Assembly: GCF_035277725.1 (NCBI RefSeq)
Contig: NZ_DATEJY010000066.1
Location: 1 to 43,768, forward strand
DNA from: Dyella_B sp035277725
GTDB lineage: Bacteria > Pseudomonadota > Gammaproteobacteria > Xanthomonadales > Rhodanobacteraceae
DNA length: 43,768 nt
Direction: 5' to 3'
Shown: positions 7,897 to 15,517 of the stretch, in pieces
How positions within the stretch are numbered: the first letter of the stretch is position 1
Layout: the number at the start of each line of letters is the position of its first letter
Notes under the pieces: model-generated
What the model was told of the DNA's origin: nothing
Seen by the model: only the letters and a program-made list of their open reading frames with translations
Database searches by the model: none
Program-made: the position numbers and the translations under genes

Positions 7897-8346
7897 CTAA
7901 TAAGCCTGCGTATCATCCACCTTGATGATCTTCCAAACACCATCTTGCCGGCGAAGAAATACCAGGACGCTGCTATCGCGCTTGGCACCAAAGGTCACCG
8001 CCACCACGGCTACGTCACCCAGCATGATCGCCGGACGCGCAGCGATGTGCGCCAGCCAGTCGCTGCGATCGTAATCCTGGACCTTTAGAAAATAATCCAC
8101 GCCCTGCGGTGCGCCACCATAGGCGTATTCGCTTTTCAATCGATCGACCGTGTTCTTGGCGACGTAGCGGTAGATGTCCGCCAAATTCAGGGGAAAAGTC
8201 TGATCGGTGTCGTTCTTGACGAACCAGGTGTAAAAGGCAGTCACGCGTTGTTCCGGCGCCTGGGTGCTTTGCGCGCGTAAAACGCTCTGAAACAAGATGC
8301 CGATGGCCATGAGGAACAATACGGCACGTAAACTGTGTTTCTTCAC
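7897..8346 (-). CDS. Periplasmic DUF3828 protein, possible immunity protein
   Basis: A 149-residue secreted protein. I chose the GTG at 8346 (MKKHSLRAVLFLMAIGILF) because TTGAGG sits five bases upstream and it opens a good signal peptide ending near VLRAQS. The open frame continues further upstream but overlaps the preceding gene. The mature part (RVTAFYTWFVKNDTD, IYRYVAKNTVDRLKSEY, FLKVQDYDRSDW) matches my recollection of DUF3828, a family of small secreted proteins of unknown role. It starts eight bases after the end of a frameshifted peptidoglycan amidase gene. From that pairing I infer that it binds and neutralises the amidase in the periplasm; the sequence does not prove this. Confidence 0.75.
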   Translation of the reverse strand: MKKHSLRAVLFLMAIGILFQSVLRAQSTQAPEQRVTAFYTWFVKNDTDQTFPLNLADIYRYVAKNTVDRLKSEYAYGGAPQGVDYFLKVQDYDRSDWLAHIAARPAIMLGDVAVVAVTFGAKRDSSVLVFLRRQDGVWKIIKVDDTQAY

Positions 8347-8353
8347 GTTTGCC

Positions 8354-8732
8354 TCAAGGATGGCGATAAAGTTTGTAGGCAGGCTTGGCCGCTCTGTACG
8401 ATGGGCCGGGATAAAGCCCGTGCAGTTGGATGAAGTCTGAAATCCAGTGTGTCTCATCAAAGATGGCCATGTGGTCATACGGGTTTCCGGGGGGCCGGCT
8501 GTATCACCACGACGTCTCCCTTTTGCGGCTGACCGTCTACTTCGTAAAAGCCAGCCATCTGAAGAGGGGGCCCGTAATCTTTTGCAAAGCTGGTACGCGG
8601 GAGAGAAACGCCTCCCCGCTCAATCGCCTCACGAACATACTCGGCGCATCTTCCCAGGGAGTTCAAGTGCGCCTGGCGTTTCGCGTAATCCACGGCACGT
8701 GTCACATCGAATGGCATAAAGACATTTCTCAC
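8354..8732 (-). pseudogene. NlpC/P60- or CHAP-like peptidoglycan amidase, frameshifted
   Basis: The first frame (GTG 8732 or ATG 8717 to TGA 8475) encodes SLGRCAEYVREAIERGG, with a likely catalytic Cys, then TSFAKDYG and QKGDVVVIQPAP. It stops after 85 codons. The neighbouring frame continues the family pattern without a gap: NPYDHMAIFDETHWISDF, then GLYPGPSYRAAKPAY, ending at 8354. Removing one base from the six-G run at 8489-8494 (C6 in the mRNA) joins them into about 125 residues with Cys and His in the expected order. This resembles small Tae-like or phage amidases that cut peptidoglycan peptides. It may be a true pseudogene, a sequencing error in the homopolymer, phase variation or ribosomal slippage. 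No secretion apparatus is in the window. Confidence 0.75.
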
Positions 8733-8837
8733 TAATGAATGAGAAGTGTGCCTTGGTCAAATATCCACGCCAAAGCAGATGCCCCCATAGCCGCGTAAGG
8801 TCAGGGCTCGTCGATTCCGCGCCTTCGATCACGGGGT

Positions 8838-8900
8838 GTAGGCTGGAATGAAAATCCCAGCATCAGAACCCTGGGAAGCTGGGATTTCATCCCCGCCTAC
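8838..8900. repeat. Palindromic repeat, GTAGGCTGGRATG family, inverted pair
   Basis: A diverged copy of the element at 7808-7869: GTAGGCTGGAATGAAAATCCCAGCATC on one side and AGCTGGGATTTCATCCCCGCCTAC on the other, separated by 15 or so bases. It lies between the amidase remnant and the monooxygenase-fold gene. The surrounding 8733-8918 holds no gene I can support. Confidence 0.8.
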
Positions 8901-8918
8901 CGGCGAGGCCACTGGCCT

Positions 8919-9248
8919 TTATGCCTCGACCGGAATTTCCAACGAGCGGAATTCGGCAAACATCTTTTCCGCCTCAGGCAGCTCGCGCAGCGGCACGTAG
9001 TCGCAAACGGCGGCGAAGCGTTCCCACAGATCCACCACGCGAGCGGTGCGGTGGGCATCCTCGATGGCGCCATCCTTCCACTCGAACACCTCGACAATGA
9101 TGCCGTTCAGGCCGCGCATCGCCTGTGCAGGCCGATCGGTCACCAGGCCCAGCGTGCGCAGGCACGGCACGTGCTCGCGAACCAGGGCCTCCAGATCCTC
9201 TGCGCACCCCGGCTTCGGACGGTACGCTACAATCACCATCACACCCAT
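8919..9248 (-). CDS. Small dimeric alpha/beta-barrel (ABM-like) protein
   Basis: A 109-residue soluble protein. It starts at ATG 9248 with a G-rich Shine-Dalgarno (GGGGGGAG) about six bases upstream. The pattern MVIVAYRPKPGCAEDLEALVREH, cut here into strand (VMVIVAYRPKPG) and helix (AEDLEALVREHVPCLR), then IIVEVFEWKDG and LWERFAAVCDYVPLREL, is that of antibiotic-biosynthesis-monooxygenase or NIPSNAP-like ferredoxin folds. Such proteins are often heme- or quinol-related oxygenases or act as stress proteins, but nothing here fixes a substrate. It is divergent from the cysteine dioxygenase-like gene, with a gap of 110 bases that could hold both promoters. Confidence 0.7.
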   Translation of the reverse strand: MGVMVIVAYRPKPGCAEDLEALVREHVPCLRTLGLVTDRPAQAMRGLNGIIVEVFEWKDGAIEDAHRTARVVDLWERFAAVCDYVPLRELPEAEKMFAEFRSLEIPVEA

Positions 9249-9358
9249 GGACGCTCCCCCCTTCCTGTTAGTCCAGGAAGGCTAGCAGAGAAGCTTCAAG
9301 ATGGCGTCAACAGCCAGCTTTCGTGGGTGCAAGCCTTTCAGATTTATCGAGACCTTCG

Positions 9359-9946
9359 ATGCTCACCACCGAATTCCCCGGCTGTCGGAAACTTATCCAG
9401 GCGATCGACTCAGCTGTCGCCAAGGGCTCCACGCCCGCCATCACCGACAGCCTGCGCAACAGCCTGTGCAAGTTGATCCAGAGCAAGGAAATCGTCCTGC
9501 CCGCCTGCGTGTTCGAAACCGCCGAAAACCGCTACGCCCGCCGCGAGCTGTATCACAGCGACGAGTTCGGCTACTGCGTGGTGGCCATGACCTGGGCGCC
9601 CGGCCAGGGCACCCCCATCCACGACCATTGCGGCATGTGGTGCGTGGAAGGCGTGTGGAGCGGTGCACTGGAAGTGGTGCAGTACGAGCAGCTCCCGGTG
9701 GACGATCAAGAGGGCACGTACCGCTTCCAGCCGGTCGGCTCCATCCAGGCCGGCCCCGGCTCCGCCGGCAGCCTGATCCCGCCGCACGAGTACCACACCA
9801 TCCGCAACCCCAGCGACGACGCCATCGCGGTGAGCCTGCACATCTACTCCGGCAACATGACCCACTGCGCCGTATTCCAGCCCAAGGACGGCGACCGCTG
9901 CTACGAGCGCCAGGACCGTAAATTGAGTCTCGACCCGGTGAACTGA
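9359..9946 (+). CDS. Cysteine dioxygenase-type cupin (thiol dioxygenase)
   Basis: A 195-residue protein from ATG 9359 (MLTTEFPGCRKLIQ); a GTG at 9323 would add 12 unlikely residues. Cupin iron ligands are visible: His88 and His90 in GTPIHDHCGMWCVEG and His143 or His146 in PPHEYHTIRNP. The SLHIY stretch supplies the Ser159-His161-Tyr163 triad of thiol dioxygenases. These non-haem iron enzymes oxidise cysteine to cysteine sulfinate or 3-mercaptopropionate to its sulfinate. Cys95 lies five residues after the second iron histidine, where mammalian cysteine dioxygenase has the Cys that crosslinks to Tyr; bacterial relatives usually have Gly there. The substrate is open. The gene is followed at once by tRNA-Leu. 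Confidence 0.85.
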   Translation: MLTTEFPGCRKLIQAIDSAVAKGSTPAITDSLRNSLCKLIQSKEIVLPACVFETAENRYARRELYHSDEFGYCVVAMTWAPGQGTPIHDHCGMWCVEGVWSGALEVVQYEQLPVDDQEGTYRFQPVGSIQAGPGSAGSLIPPHEYHTIRNPSDDAIAVSLHIYSGNMTHCAVFQPKDGDRCYERQDRKLSLDPVN

Positions 9947-9972
9947 AACCGGCATAATAGGCGTTCGCACTT

Positions 9973-10058
9973 GCCGGTGTGGCGGAATGGTAGACGCGGC
10001 GGACTCAAAATCCGCTTCTGGCGACAGAGTGTAGGTTCAAGTCCTATCACCGGTACCA
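9973..10058 (+). tRNA. tRNA-Leu (anticodon CAA)
   Basis: An 86-base class II tRNA including an encoded CCA (10056-10058). The acceptor stem GCCGGTG pairs with CACCGGT. The anticodon stem GCGGA/TCCGC encloses the loop CTCAAAA with anticodon CAA. A long variable arm follows, then the T-loop GGTTCAAGTCC. The anticodon reads TTG leucine codons. A CATAAT box about 15 bases upstream could be its -10 element; I see no good -35. Confidence 0.95.
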
Positions 10059-10101
10059 ATATAGGTTTCAGAGAACAGCTGCTTCGCTCTGAAAGAAGAA
10101 A

Positions 10102-10127
10102 AGCCCGCAAAACGCGGGCTTTTTTTG
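10102..10127 (+). terminator. Rho-independent terminator after tRNA-Leu
   Basis: The stem AGCCCGC / GCGGGCT encloses the loop AAAAC and is followed directly by a run of seven T residues. It is a classic intrinsic terminator about 45 bases after the tRNA 3' end. Confidence 0.95.
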
Positions 10128-10322
10128 TGTCTGCGGCATCTCGCTGCGGTTCCCGAGCTTGGCGCGATGGCGCGAATTCAAGCTTCGCGCCAATGACATG
10201 TCAAAGCGAATCGTCATTCCAGCGAAAGCCCATTGCCGCCCGGGAAATGAAACGCTTCAAAGAAATGCGCGGCATCTGGCGTAATGCTGGAGTTCTTGCG
10301 AAAAACTCAACGCTATCGATTT

Positions 10323-10399
10323 GTCATCCCAGCGAAAGCTGGGATCCAGTGCCTTTAACGCTATGCAAGTCGCTGGATCCCAGCTTTCGCTGGAATGAC
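10323..10399. repeat. Inverted repeat, GTCATCCCAGCGAAAGCTGGG family
   Basis: Arms 10323-10349 and 10373-10399 are inverted copies with one difference (TCATCCCAGC versus TCATTCCAGC) around a 23-base centre. Each arm is itself palindromic (CCCAGCGAAAGCTGGG). It belongs to the widespread proteobacterial palindromes of this wording and may also end transcripts of the convergent genes. Confidence 0.85.
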
Positions 10400-10441
10400 G
10401 TTGTTTTAGCTCTCCCGCAACATCCATAGAAACTTCCAGAT

Positions 10442-11302
10442 TCACCTCGCGTAATTCTTCGCTCCGGCCACGCACACCACCGTACCCAGCGTCACCACCA
10501 GCATCATCCAGCTCACCTTTTCATGCAGGATCAACGCAGCAAGAGCCAGCCCCATGAAAGGCTGAAACAGCTGCAGTTGCCCCACCGCTGCGATACCGCC
10601 TTGCGCCAGGCCGCGATACCAGAACACGAAACCGATCAGCATGCTGAAGAGCGAAACATAGGCGAGGCCGATCCACGCCTGCGCGCTGACATGACCCAGC
10701 GATGACGGCATGGTCAGCAACGCCATCGGCAGCATGATCGGCAGCGACAGCACCAACGCCCAGCTGATGACCTGCCAACCGCCAAGCTCGCGCGAAAGGC
10801 GTGCACCTTCCGCATAACCCAGGCCGCACACCATCACGGCAGCCAGCATCAGCAGATCGCCCAAAGGCGATGCGTGAATGCCAGTCAACGCTGCATAGCC
10901 GACGACGAAAGCGCTGCCGATGATGGAGAACAGCCAAAACACCGGCCGCGGGCGTTCCCCGCCGCGAAGCACGGCAAAAATCGCCGTGCACAACGGCAGC
11001 AGTCCGACGAAGACCATCGAATGGGCAGACGTGACGTGCTGTAACGCCAAGGCGCTCAGCAGCGGGTAACCCACCACACATCCAACAGCAGTCAGCGCGA
11101 GCGATGGCATATCGGCGGCATGCGGCCGGCGCTGACGAAGCAGCAGCAGCAACGCCAAACCCAGCGATGCCGCAATGCTCGCCCGCGCGCAAGTCAGAAA
11201 CATCGGGTTGAGATCAGCCACTGCCACGCGTGTGGCCGGCAACGATCCCGCAAACATCACCACGCCGATAAACCCGTTGATCCAGCCGTTCGTTTTTTCC
11301 AT
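10442..11302 (-). CDS. EamA/DMT-family membrane exporter
   Basis: A 286-residue membrane protein with about ten hydrophobic segments in two EamA halves, typical of drug/metabolite transporters. Family signs are the N-terminal GSLPATRVAV, the first-half end SMVFVGLLPLCTAIFAVL, and the second-half equivalents FVFWYRGLAQGG and QPFMGLALAALILHE. ATG 11302 has GAAGGG about eight bases upstream. It is divergent from a MocR-type regulator, a common pairing in which the PLP-binding regulator controls an exporter of an amino acid or related metabolite. Substrate unknown. Confidence 0.88.
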   Translation of the reverse strand: MEKTNGWINGFIGVVMFAGSLPATRVAVADLNPMFLTCARASIAASLGLALLLLLRQRRPHAADMPSLALTAVGCVVGYPLLSALALQHVTSAHSMVFVGLLPLCTAIFAVLRGGERPRPVFWLFSIIGSAFVVGYAALTGIHASPLGDLLMLAAVMVCGLGYAEGARLSRELGGWQVISWALVLSLPIMLPMALLTMPSSLGHVSAQAWIGLAYVSLFSMLIGFVFWYRGLAQGGIAAVGQLQLFQPFMGLALAALILHEKVSWMMLVVTLGTVVCVAGAKNYAR

Positions 11303-11373
11303 CGAAAAAACCCTTCAGTCACCGGCTTTCAGTGGAGCATCGGTGCAGCTGGCCGGGCCAGGTACAGTCATAT

Positions 11374-11391
11374 ACAATTCAAAAGAACTGT
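11374..11391. promoter_or_regulatory. Possible operator in the exporter/regulator divergent gap
   Basis: ACAATTC-AAAA-GAACTGT is an inverted repeat with six of seven matching arm positions, lying between the divergent EamA and MocR genes (gap 11303-11427). It overlaps TACAAT, which could be a -10 for the regulator. It is a reasonable binding site for the MocR protein, but MocR operators are often direct repeats, so this is a weak call. Confidence 0.35.
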
Positions 11392-11427
11392 TATGGATAT
11401 AAAGCCAGTACGGTTGAGGGGAAAAGC

Positions 11428-12810
11428 ATGAAGCAAAGCGGCACACGCATCCGGGCGGTGATGGCAGAGATCCAATCGCGGATTGCCTCCCGCGCCTGCC
11501 TGCCCGGCGCACGCCTGCCTTCGGTGCGCGCACAGGCGCAAGCCATGCAGCTCTCGGTGTCGACCGTGGTGGAAGCGTATGAGCGCCTGGCGGCCGAAGG
11601 CGTCATCGCCGCCCGCCCAGGATCGGGGTTCTACGTGACAGGGCCGGTCGCCCCGCTGACGCTGACGGAAATCGGTCCCAAGCTGGACCGCGAAGTCGAT
11701 CCGTTGTGGGTCTCGCGTCAGTCGTTGGAAACGGATGCATCCGTGCTCAAACCCGGATGTGGTTGGCTGCCTGCCGCATGGCTGTATGAGGCAGGCATGC
11801 GCCGCGCCCTGCGCGCGCTGGCAAGGGCTGACACGTTGGCGTTGAGCGAATACGCCACGCCGCTGGGCTACCCGGCGCTGCGTCAGTTTCTTTCCCGGCG
11901 AATGACTTCACTCGGCATCGAAGCAGCACCCGAACAGATCATGCTCACCGAATCGGGTACGCAGGCGATCGACCTGATCTGCCGCTTCCTGTTGGAACCG
12001 GGCGATACCGTGCTGGTGGACGATCCGTGCTACTTCAATTTCCATGCATTGCTCAAAGCGCATCGCGTGCATGTCGTGGGTGTGCCCTATCGCGCAAACG
12101 GGCCGGACGTAGACATGTTCGCCGCGGCTTTGAAGGAACACTCGCCACGGCTCTACATCACCAACTCCGGCATCCACAATCCAACCGGTGCGGTGCTTTC
12201 GCCAGTCGTGGCGCATCGGTTGTTGAAGCTCGCTGACCATTCGGATCTTGTAATCATCGAAGACGATATCTTCGCCGACTTCGAAACCACGCCTGCACCG
12301 AGACTGGCGGCCTTCGATGGTCTCTCGCGCGTGATCCATATCGGCAGCTTTTCCAAGACCATCTCGGCATCGTTGCGTTGTGGCTACATCGCGGCACGCG
12401 GCGATTGGATCGAAAACCTCACCGACCTGAAAATCGCCACTGCATTTGGCGGCGGACGGCTCGCTGCCGACATCGTGCTGCGGGCGTTGACCGACAGCGG
12501 CTACCGCAAACACATGGAAACGGTGCGCCTGCGGCTTGCCGAACACATGGACAAGACCATCAGCCGACTCAAAGCCGTCGGCATCACGCCCTGGCTTACG
12601 CCACAAGCCGGCATGTTCCTCTGGTGCCGGCTGCCTGCAGGCATGGATGCCGCCAACCTGGCACGGGCATGCTTGCAAGATAACGTCGTGCTGGCGCCAG
12701 GCAACGCCTTCAGCCAGTCATTGAGCGCGAGCGACTATTTGCGTTTCAACGTTGCGCAATCAACCGATAGCCGGGTATTCCATGTGCTGGCGCGGGCGCT
12801 TTGCACGTAG
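11428..12810 (+). CDS. MocR-type (GntR-HTH plus aminotransferase-fold) transcription regulator
   Basis: 460 residues from ATG 11428, preceded by GAGGGG at good spacing; upstream in-frame codons belong to the promoter region. Residues 1-72 are a GntR winged helix (LPSVRAQAQAMQLSVSTVVE, then EGVIAARPGSGFYV). Residues about 100-460 are a type I aminotransferase fold. The PLP lysine is Lys310 in HIGSFSKTISASLR; other cofactor contacts include SGIHNPTGAVLSP and the IIEDDIFADF aspartate. Such proteins bind an amino acid through PLP and switch transcription. The divergent EamA exporter is the obvious target, along with autoregulation. Confidence 0.92.
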   Translation: MKQSGTRIRAVMAEIQSRIASRACLPGARLPSVRAQAQAMQLSVSTVVEAYERLAAEGVIAARPGSGFYVTGPVAPLTLTEIGPKLDREVDPLWVSRQSLETDASVLKPGCGWLPAAWLYEAGMRRALRALARADTLALSEYATPLGYPALRQFLSRRMTSLGIEAAPEQIMLTESGTQAIDLICRFLLEPGDTVLVDDPCYFNFHALLKAHRVHVVGVPYRANGPDVDMFAAALKEHSPRLYITNSGIHNPTGAVLSPVVAHRLLKLADHSDLVIIEDDIFADFETTPAPRLAAFDGLSRVIHIGSFSKTISASLRCGYIAARGDWIENLTDLKIATAFGGGRLAADIVLRALTDSGYRKHMETVRLRLAEHMDKTISRLKAVGITPWLTPQAGMFLWCRLPAGMDAANLARACLQDNVVLAPGNAFSQSLSASDYLRFNVAQSTDSRVFHVLARALCT

Positions 12811-12924
12811 CGTCATTTTTTTCGAATATCTCATGGAGAAATGATGCTCGCAGCTCAGCAGCGCTCGCTTGAGCCCATTAGACCGCAACGCTGATACCTG
12901 GCGCATGCGCGCGACAATGCTCGT

Positions 12925-12986
12925 GTAGGCTGGGATGAAAGCCCAGCATGATTGGCATGGCGATGCTGGGATTCATCCCAGCCTAC
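12925..12986. repeat. Palindromic repeat, GTAGGCTGGGATG family, inverted pair
   Basis: GTAGGCTGGGATGAAAGCCCAGCAT faces ATGCTGGGATTCATCCCAGCCTAC across a 12-base centre. It lies between the convergent MocR gene and the LysR remnant. The rest of 12811-13031 shows nothing recognisable. Confidence 0.85.
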
Positions 12987-13031
12987 GACCGGATCCAACG
13001 ATTCAGCGTCGACATCCGAATCCATATCGCA

Positions 13032-13490
13032 TCAAGCAGAAAGACTCTTGAACGCTTCCGGCAACGTACGCAACGCATGGCGCGAATGGCGATCGTTGAG
13101 TGCGCAATGCAGTACGACTTCCTGCGTCGGCAACGAAGGCAGCGATAAAGCCGGGCCTACGTCGACAGTACCGCTCGGCGCCGTGCCCCGTGCCATCACT
13201 GCAATCGCCAAGCCTGCAGCAGCCGCGGCACCGACGACCGTGGCACCTTTGCCGATAAACACTTCCGTCCATGCGATACCTGCTTCATCCAGCGCCCGCA
13301 CGGCCGCGGCGCGGATACCGCACGCATCGCCTTGCGTGGACAGCGGTAACGGCTGGCCAGGGCGAAGCGTCCAGTTCGGCGCACCGATCCAGGCGAAGTT
13401 TTCGGTGAAGATGGTTTCGCCCTGCTGGCGGCGGTTGTCGGCCTGCAAGATCAATGCGGCGTCCAGCATGCCCTCTTCATACGCATGCAT
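13032..13490 (-). pseudogene. LysR-type regulator remnant (C-terminal effector domain only)
   Basis: About 150 codons ending at 13032 resemble the second half of a LysR substrate-binding domain: EEGMLDAALILQAD, AWIGAPNWTLRPGQPLPL, then ALDEAGIAWTEVF and AAAAAGLAIAVMARG, with a typical end. No helix-turn-helix region exists upstream; the frame runs into a palindromic repeat half-site (13535-13560) and then meets the glycosyltransferase end. I read it as a regulator truncated at its 5' side, perhaps by a deletion next to the repeat. It cannot bind DNA as it stands. Any product would start at an ATG such as 13490. Confidence 0.75.
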
Positions 13491-13534
13491 GGAAAAGCAG
13501 CCAACGGCTGGATTGGCGCAGCGTACGGCAGATC

Positions 13535-13560
13535 GTAGGCTGGGATGAAATCCCAGCATC
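13535..13560. repeat. Single half of the GTAGGCTGGGATG palindrome
   Basis: GTAGGCTGGGATGAAATCCCAGCATC occurs once, without the inverted partner seen in the other copies. It forms one hairpin (GCTGGGAT-GAA-ATCCCAGC). It lies 48 bases downstream of the HMW1C-like gene on its transcribed strand and at the broken edge of the LysR remnant. Confidence 0.8.
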
Positions 13561-13608
13561 GGAAACCGCAACAAGGCCGGGGCTTCATCCGACACGGCTC
13601 CGGAAAGC

Positions 13609-15462
13609 CTATACCAGGGCTTGAAGCCGCTCTCCAAATAGCTCCGGCTGTCCACGATAAAACGCATTGACAGCCGCCTCCTCCATCAATCCACGCCGCA
13701 ACGACAATCGCAGCGCATCGTCCTTGACCAGACGCACGGCGGCTTTCACATAGTCGTCGACGGATTTGGCGACCAGCCAATCCGGCAAACCGACGCGCGC
13801 GAACAAGGCTTCATCGATATGCTCCAGCACTTCCGGTCCGGTCTTGCACACACCCACCATGCCCAGCGCCGTGACATCCACGATGCCATTGGTATTGCCG
13901 AACGGAAACGGATTCAGATACAGGTCGCAGCTGTTGAGCAGTTCCATATAAGCCGGATACGGCATGATCGGGTGCACGAACGCATCAGCCAGATAGCGTT
14001 GGATGAAATCGCGCGCTTCCAGATACACCAGCCCGCGCGTCGCCCCCATAAAGAAATGGAACTCCACCGGCCGTCCCGCTTCGCGACGGATACGTGCAAG
14101 TGCTTCCACAAAACCGGGATTCAATTTCATCGTCGTGGCAGCAATGGCGATGCGGATTGCTTCGGGATGTTCCCGCAACTTCGGCTGATACGTGCCGGTT
14201 TGCGCCGATGGCACGAAAGGCATGGCGGCCTTGGGTAACGCCAGCAGTTTTTCGCTGAAACAGGCCGGATCGCCCACCCAATCCTCCGGCAGCACGAAGT
14301 AATCGATCACCGGCGACATCGACGTGGCCGGATGTCCATACGAAACCACCTGCACCGGCGCCAGGCGCAGATTGGTCAGGTAGATGCTGTGCGGAAACAT
14401 GCCGAACGCCGGGTAGTAGACGATATCCGGCCGTAGCTCCTGCGCTTTCGCACGCACGAAGGAAACGGTTTCGCCTTTCACTTCGATGTATTCGTCAAAC
14501 ACGGCCTTGCCCAACTCGTCCACCTGGCCGGCATGGCCGATGCCGACCACGCGGAAACGCGCGCGCGCCGCCTTGATCGATGCCGAATGCGTGCGATAGA
14601 TGGAATGCGCACCGGAGAACCATTCCAGTATCACCAGCATCAGCGGCTTTTCGCCGGGCGCACGCACGCGTGCCGGGCCTTCCACATCCTTGAAGCCCTG
14701 CTCTACCAGCTTCTTGCGCACCAGGCGATTGATCGGCGCCTTGATCGCGTGCCGCTTCGGCGTGTCGGCGTAGCTGCAATGCATGTAGACGTCGTGCAGC
14801 ACGCCGATCGGCAATACGTTGAGGTCTTCGATCTCGTCCAGCTTGGATGGCAGCCATTGCAGCAATACCTCGCGCTTGTCGTGCGCGGCGGCCGTTCCCA
14901 GAAAACGGGGTGACAGCAGCGCGCAGGCAAGCGCTGCGGCAAGATGGCGGTCGCTCCGCCACAAGGCTTCCATGTTCATGGGAATCTCGGAGTTCGGCGT
15001 ATACAGCAGGCAGAACTTGGCGAGATCGCGATTGTTGACTTCCACCGCCCTGGCATCCGCGCCCTTGATGTTAAGCGCGCGCAGGATGTGGTCGGCATTC
15101 CTGAAAGAACTCGCGGCGAACAGCGTGGCGATCCAGCGATGGAAATACAGCAGCTGCCGATAGCCATCGAAGGAAAGACTGAAAGCCGGATCACTGAACA
15201 GTGCAGAGAGTGCCGAGCAGATCCGGTTGATGATGTGCGGGTCCTGATCCGTGCCCATCATGCTGGCAGTGGGTTGCGCATGAAACCCTACGTCGAGTCC
15301 GCCGTAGTTGCGATCGAGCATGGCCAGCAAGGCGAGGAACTCGCGCGCCGCGGCTTCGTGCTTGCGTGCGTAGCAGATGGATTCGAAACGTCCCAGCGAA
15401 AAAACCGGTTCCGCAGGAGACGAGGGGGTTTCACTTGTCACAGGCTCTGCTTGGATGTTCAT
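13609..15462 (-). CDS. HMW1C-like cytoplasmic N-glycosyltransferase (GT41)
   Basis: 617 residues from ATG 15462, with GGGGAGAA upstream. It matches the HMW1C family in order: an N-terminal helical domain with YFHRWIATLFAASSFRNADH (residues about 107-126), then a GT-B fold. Visible likely active-site residues are His286 (WFSGAHSIYRTHS), Lys446 (TTMKLNPGF), His497-Pro498, and Asn525/Asp529 in PFGNTNGIVDV. These correspond by spacing to residues reported for the Actinobacillus enzyme (His277, Lys441, Asn521, Asp525), from memory. HMW1C enzymes add glucose or galactose from UDP- or GDP-sugars to Asn in NX(S/T) of adhesins in the cytoplasm, before Sec export. It is the third gene after tpsB and tpsA, 55 bases behind tpsA, so TpsA is the expected substrate. 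Confidence 0.92.
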   Translation of the reverse strand: MNIQAEPVTSETPSSPAEPVFSLGRFESICYARKHEAAAREFLALLAMLDRNYGGLDVGFHAQPTASMMGTDQDPHIINRICSALSALFSDPAFSLSFDGYRQLLYFHRWIATLFAASSFRNADHILRALNIKGADARAVEVNNRDLAKFCLLYTPNSEIPMNMEALWRSDRHLAAALACALLSPRFLGTAAAHDKREVLLQWLPSKLDEIEDLNVLPIGVLHDVYMHCSYADTPKRHAIKAPINRLVRKKLVEQGFKDVEGPARVRAPGEKPLMLVILEWFSGAHSIYRTHSASIKAARARFRVVGIGHAGQVDELGKAVFDEYIEVKGETVSFVRAKAQELRPDIVYYPAFGMFPHSIYLTNLRLAPVQVVSYGHPATSMSPVIDYFVLPEDWVGDPACFSEKLLALPKAAMPFVPSAQTGTYQPKLREHPEAIRIAIAATTMKLNPGFVEALARIRREAGRPVEFHFFMGATRGLVYLEARDFIQRYLADAFVHPIMPYPAYMELLNSCDLYLNPFPFGNTNGIVDVTALGMVGVCKTGPEVLEHIDEALFARVGLPDWLVAKSVDDYVKAAVRLVKDDALRLSLRRGLMEEAAVNAFYRGQPELFGERLQALV

Positions 15463-15517
15463 ACGTGGATTCTCCCCGTCTTCGCTCAGCTTGCGCGCAT
15501 CTCAATCCTGCGCTGCA

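Larger units (their letters stand above)
10059..10441. other. Gap with terminator and repeats, no gene seen
   Basis: The space between tRNA-Leu and the EamA gene contains the tRNA terminator (10102-10127) and a large inverted repeat (10323-10399). A partial copy of the same repeat arm (GTCATTCCAGCGAAAGC) sits near 10212-10228. I see no coding signal in either direction; open frames here are short and repeat-derived. Confidence 0.7.

Noticed and set aside
8430..8735. Plus-strand frames over the amidase remnant
   Set aside because: The minus-strand reading gives a coherent enzyme family in two joined frames; the plus-strand products show no pattern.
7808..13560. Palindromic repeats as ends of an insertion sequence
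   Set aside because: No transposase gene, target duplications or terminal match enclosing a gene; spacing fits REP/BIME elements instead.
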